Positions 8,543 through 10,215 of a stretch of DNA of 10,215 bases are shown here, piece by piece. The number at the start of each line of letters is the position of its first letter. Within the stretch, counting starts at the first letter, position 1. This DNA is from Actinomycetes bacterium. Lineage in GTDB: Bacteria > Actinomycetota > Acidimicrobiia > Acidimicrobiales > CADCSY01. The position numbers and the translations under genes are program-made. Location: positions 1 to 10,215 of the forward strand of contig JAODBP010000330.1 of the NCBI GenBank assembly GCA_025464025.1. The letters are read 5' to 3'. The notes below the pieces were generated by a model that was not told the DNA's origin, made no database searches, and worked only from the letters and a program-made list of their open reading frames with translations.

Positions 8543-9300
8543 AGGTCCGCCTCCGCTTCGTCAAGCTCGGCAAGGTCCGCTGGACCAGCCACCGCGACAC
8601 GGCCCGCATGTGGGAGCGGGCGCTCAAGCGCCTCGAGCTCCCGGTTGCCTACACCGAAGGCTTCTCACCCCGGCCGAAGTTGTCGTTCGGCCTGGCGCTG
8701 TCCACCGGCCACGAATCGATGGCCGAGTACCTCGACGTCGAGCTCCGGGAGGAGCCCGACCTCGCCGCCCTGCCCGCCCAGCTGTCGGAGCAGCTGCCCG
8801 TCGGCATCGACGTCACCGCCGCCGCACCCCTGGCGCCCGGCTCCCCGTCCTTGCAAGAGGACGTGCTGTCCTGCACCTGGCGCATCGAGGTCCGCGACCT
8901 CGATCCCGCCGACGCCGCCGGCCTGGTCGACACCGCCCTCGCCGCCGACGAGCTCATCCTCACCCGCACCCGCAAGGGCAAGGACGTCACCGACGACCTC
9001 CGCCCTGCCGTCCTGGCCGTCCGCCCCATCGGGCCGACGCCGGGGGGCACCGAGCTCGAGGCCGAGCTCGCCGTGCACCCCCGCAGCGTCCGTCCCGCTG
9101 AGCTCCTCCTCGCCCTCCGTCCCGGGCTCGAGGAGGGGCGGGTGGTCCGCACGGCGCAATGGATCTGGCGCGACGGCGCCCGGCTCGAGCCTCTCCTGGC
9201 CGAGCCGGCTGCGACGGCCCGCCTCTCACGAGAGGACCCTGATGTCCGACCCCGCACCGGAACTCCCCAACACGCCGAGCAACGAGCCGGCGCCGCCTGA
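8539..9300 (+). CDS. DUF2344 / TIGR03936 family protein, partner of the radical SAM gene
   Basis: Small cytoplasmic protein of unknown function that in many bacteria is encoded next to, or fused to, the TIGR03960 radical SAM protein. It is probably its partner subunit or accessory factor. It has 253 residues. The family N-terminus is visible: RLRFVKLGKVRWTSHRD (4-20), then GFSPRPKLSFGLALS (41-55), GHES and EYLDVEL (63-69). The last 20 or so residues are Arg/Ala-rich and coincide with the RNase gene overlap, so they may be poorly conserved. The frame is open far upstream, but the GTG at 8539 is chosen because it gives exactly the family N-terminus and a four-base overlap with the preceding stop. 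A weak AAGG lies 7 nt before it. No membrane segment or signal peptide is present. Confidence 0.92.
9222..9235 (+). promoter_or_regulatory. Hairpin that covers the RNase E/G ribosome binding site
   Basis: CCTCTC (9222-9227) is the exact reverse complement of GAGAGG (9230-9235), with AC between them. Realistically it is a 5-bp stem with a CACG loop. The right arm is the Shine-Dalgarno sequence of the following gene. Folded, it would hide that site. A ribosome finishing the DUF2344 gene would melt it. Confidence 0.45.
9230..9241 (+). promoter_or_regulatory. Ribosome binding site for RNase E/G
   Basis: GAGAGGA (9230-9236) ends 5 nt before the ATG at 9242. It is the clearest Shine-Dalgarno sequence in the window and decides the start of the RNase gene, even though this start lies inside the preceding gene. 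Confidence 0.7.
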
Positions 9301-10215
9301 GGGCGAGGGCGCCAACAAGCCCCGCCGCCGCGGCTCCCGTGGCGGTCGCAACCGCAACCGGGCCCGCACCCCCCAGGCCGACCGCACGCCGGACGACCTG
9401 CCGGACCGCATCGCCACCAACCGCCCGCCGGCCGAGGTGACCGAGAAGGCCCTCGTCCGCAAGCCCCAGATCGGCGACTCCATGCCCGCGCCCCACGCCG
9501 AGGCGGCGGGCGACGGCGACGGCGACGACGACCAACCGGCCCGCCGACGACGCCGCCGGGGTGGTCGGGGCCGGGGTCGGGGCGCCAACCGCCCGGTCGA
9601 GGCGAGCATCGGCGAGGCCGTCGAGCTCGATGCCGAGACGCTCGAGAAGCGACGCGGGAGCGAGCGCAAGGGCCGCCCCGTCGGTCGCTACCTGATGGCC
9701 GTGCACGCCCAGGCCGGCGCCACCCAGATCGCCGTGCTCGAAGGCCGGTCGCTGATCGAGCACTACGTCTCGCGCCCCCAGGACGACGCCCTCCAGATCC
9801 ACGGCAACATCTACCTGGGCCGGGTCCAGAACGTGCTTCCGGGCATGGAGGCGGCGTTCGTCGACATCGGCACGCCCAAGAACGCCGTGCTCTACCGGGG
9901 CGACGTCCAGTTCGACGCCGAGGACGTGGAGGGCAGCGGCAGCAACGCCCGCATCGAGCAGATCCTCAAGGCCCGCCAGGCCATCATCTGCCAGGTCACC
10001 AAGAACCCCATCGGCGCCAAGGGGGCTCGCCTCACCCAGGAGGTCTCCCTCCCCGGTCGGTTCGTGGTGCTGATCCCCAACAGCTCGACCTACGGCATCT
10101 CGAAGCGTCTCTCGGACGACGAGCGCAAGCGGCTCCGGAGCATCCTCGACAAGATCAAGCCGGCCGAGCACGGGCTCATCGTGCGCACCGCGGCCGAGGG
10201 CGCGACCCGCGAGGA
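9242..10215 (+). CDS. rne: Ribonuclease E/G (5' part, 3' end outside window)
   Basis: Endoribonuclease that cleaves single-stranded AU-rich RNA in mRNA turnover and in rRNA and tRNA maturation. The frame runs open from the ATG at 9242 to the window end, giving 324 residues. Residues 1 to about 155 are a low-complexity, probably disordered extension with two basic patches: RRRGSRGGRNRNR near 28-40, and R101-R106 followed by GGRGRGRG. An acidic G/D run (90-97) precedes the second patch. The RNase E/G core starts near GRYLMAVHAQAG. It shows the S1-domain pattern GNIYLGRVQNVLPGMEAAFVDIG from residue 188, in which an S1-like insert is expected. It then shows GAKGARLTQEVSLPG, PNSSTYGISKRL and HGLIVRTAAEG, all typical. 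Catalytic Asp residues and the zinc-link cysteines would lie beyond the window. Naming it rne rather than rng is uncertain. The start lies 59 nt inside the DUF2344 gene. Confidence 0.94.
   Translation, partial: MSDPAPELPNTPSNEPAPPEGEGANKPRRRGSRGGRNRNRARTPQADRTPDDLPDRIATNRPPAEVTEKALVRKPQIGDSMPAPHAEAAGDGDGDDDQPARRRRRRGGRGRGRGANRPVEASIGEAVELDAETLEKRRGSERKGRPVGRYLMAVHAQAGATQIAVLEGRSLIEHYVSRPQDDALQIHGNIYLGRVQNVLPGMEAAFVDIGTPKNAVLYRGDVQFDAEDVEGSGSNARIEQILKARQAIICQVTKNPIGAKGARLTQEVSLPGRFVVLIPNSSTYGISKRLSDDERKRLRSILDKIKPAEHGLIVRTAAEGATRE

Noticed and set aside
8987..10171. Minus-strand open frame (394 codons) opposite the DUF2344 and RNase genes
   Set aside because: It lies antisense to a clear RNase E/G frame and has no motif of its own.

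Overview
This is a very GC-rich, gene-dense window. It looks chromosomal and belongs to a high-GC actinobacterium. The combination of a complete mreBCD-mrdA-rodA cell-shape operon with a nearby radical-SAM / DUF2344 / RNase E-G cluster suggests the Acidimicrobiia (Iamia- or Ilumatobacter-like). That placement is an inference from gene content and composition, not from a marker gene. I see no rRNA, tRNA, CRISPR array, insertion sequence or phage gene.

Positions 1-5259 (+ strand) hold the rod-elongation (Rod complex) operon: the 3' part of mreB, then mreC, mreD, mrdA (PBP2) and rodA. The genes are packed with a 16-nt gap followed by GTGA, TTGA and TGATG stop/start overlaps, so they are almost certainly co-transcribed and translationally coupled. 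MreB is the cytoplasmic filament. MreC and MreD are membrane links. RodA polymerises glycan strands and PBP2 crosslinks them.

Positions 5260-5466 are a non-coding convergent spacer with several GC-rich inverted repeats and a possible terminator for the rodA transcript. Positions 5467-6570 (- strand) hold a zinc-dependent medium-chain alcohol dehydrogenase with all catalytic and structural zinc ligands present. It is a lone opposite-strand gene between two conserved + strand modules.

Positions 6571-6643 form a short divergent promoter region. It holds a symmetric TAACCTA element that reads as a -10 hexamer on both strands. Its distance from the next start codon, and the absence of a Shine-Dalgarno sequence there, fit a leaderless or nearly leaderless mRNA.

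Positions 6644-10215 (+ strand) hold a radical SAM protein (TIGR03960 type), its small DUF2344/TIGR03936 partner overlapping by GTGA, and the 5' part of an RNase E/G gene that runs off the window. The RNase start lies 59 nt inside the DUF2344 gene, behind a good Shine-Dalgarno sequence that is itself part of a small perfect hairpin. The function of the radical SAM / DUF2344 pair is unknown to me. Its tight coupling to an RNA-processing enzyme makes it the most interesting part of an otherwise conserved housekeeping window.
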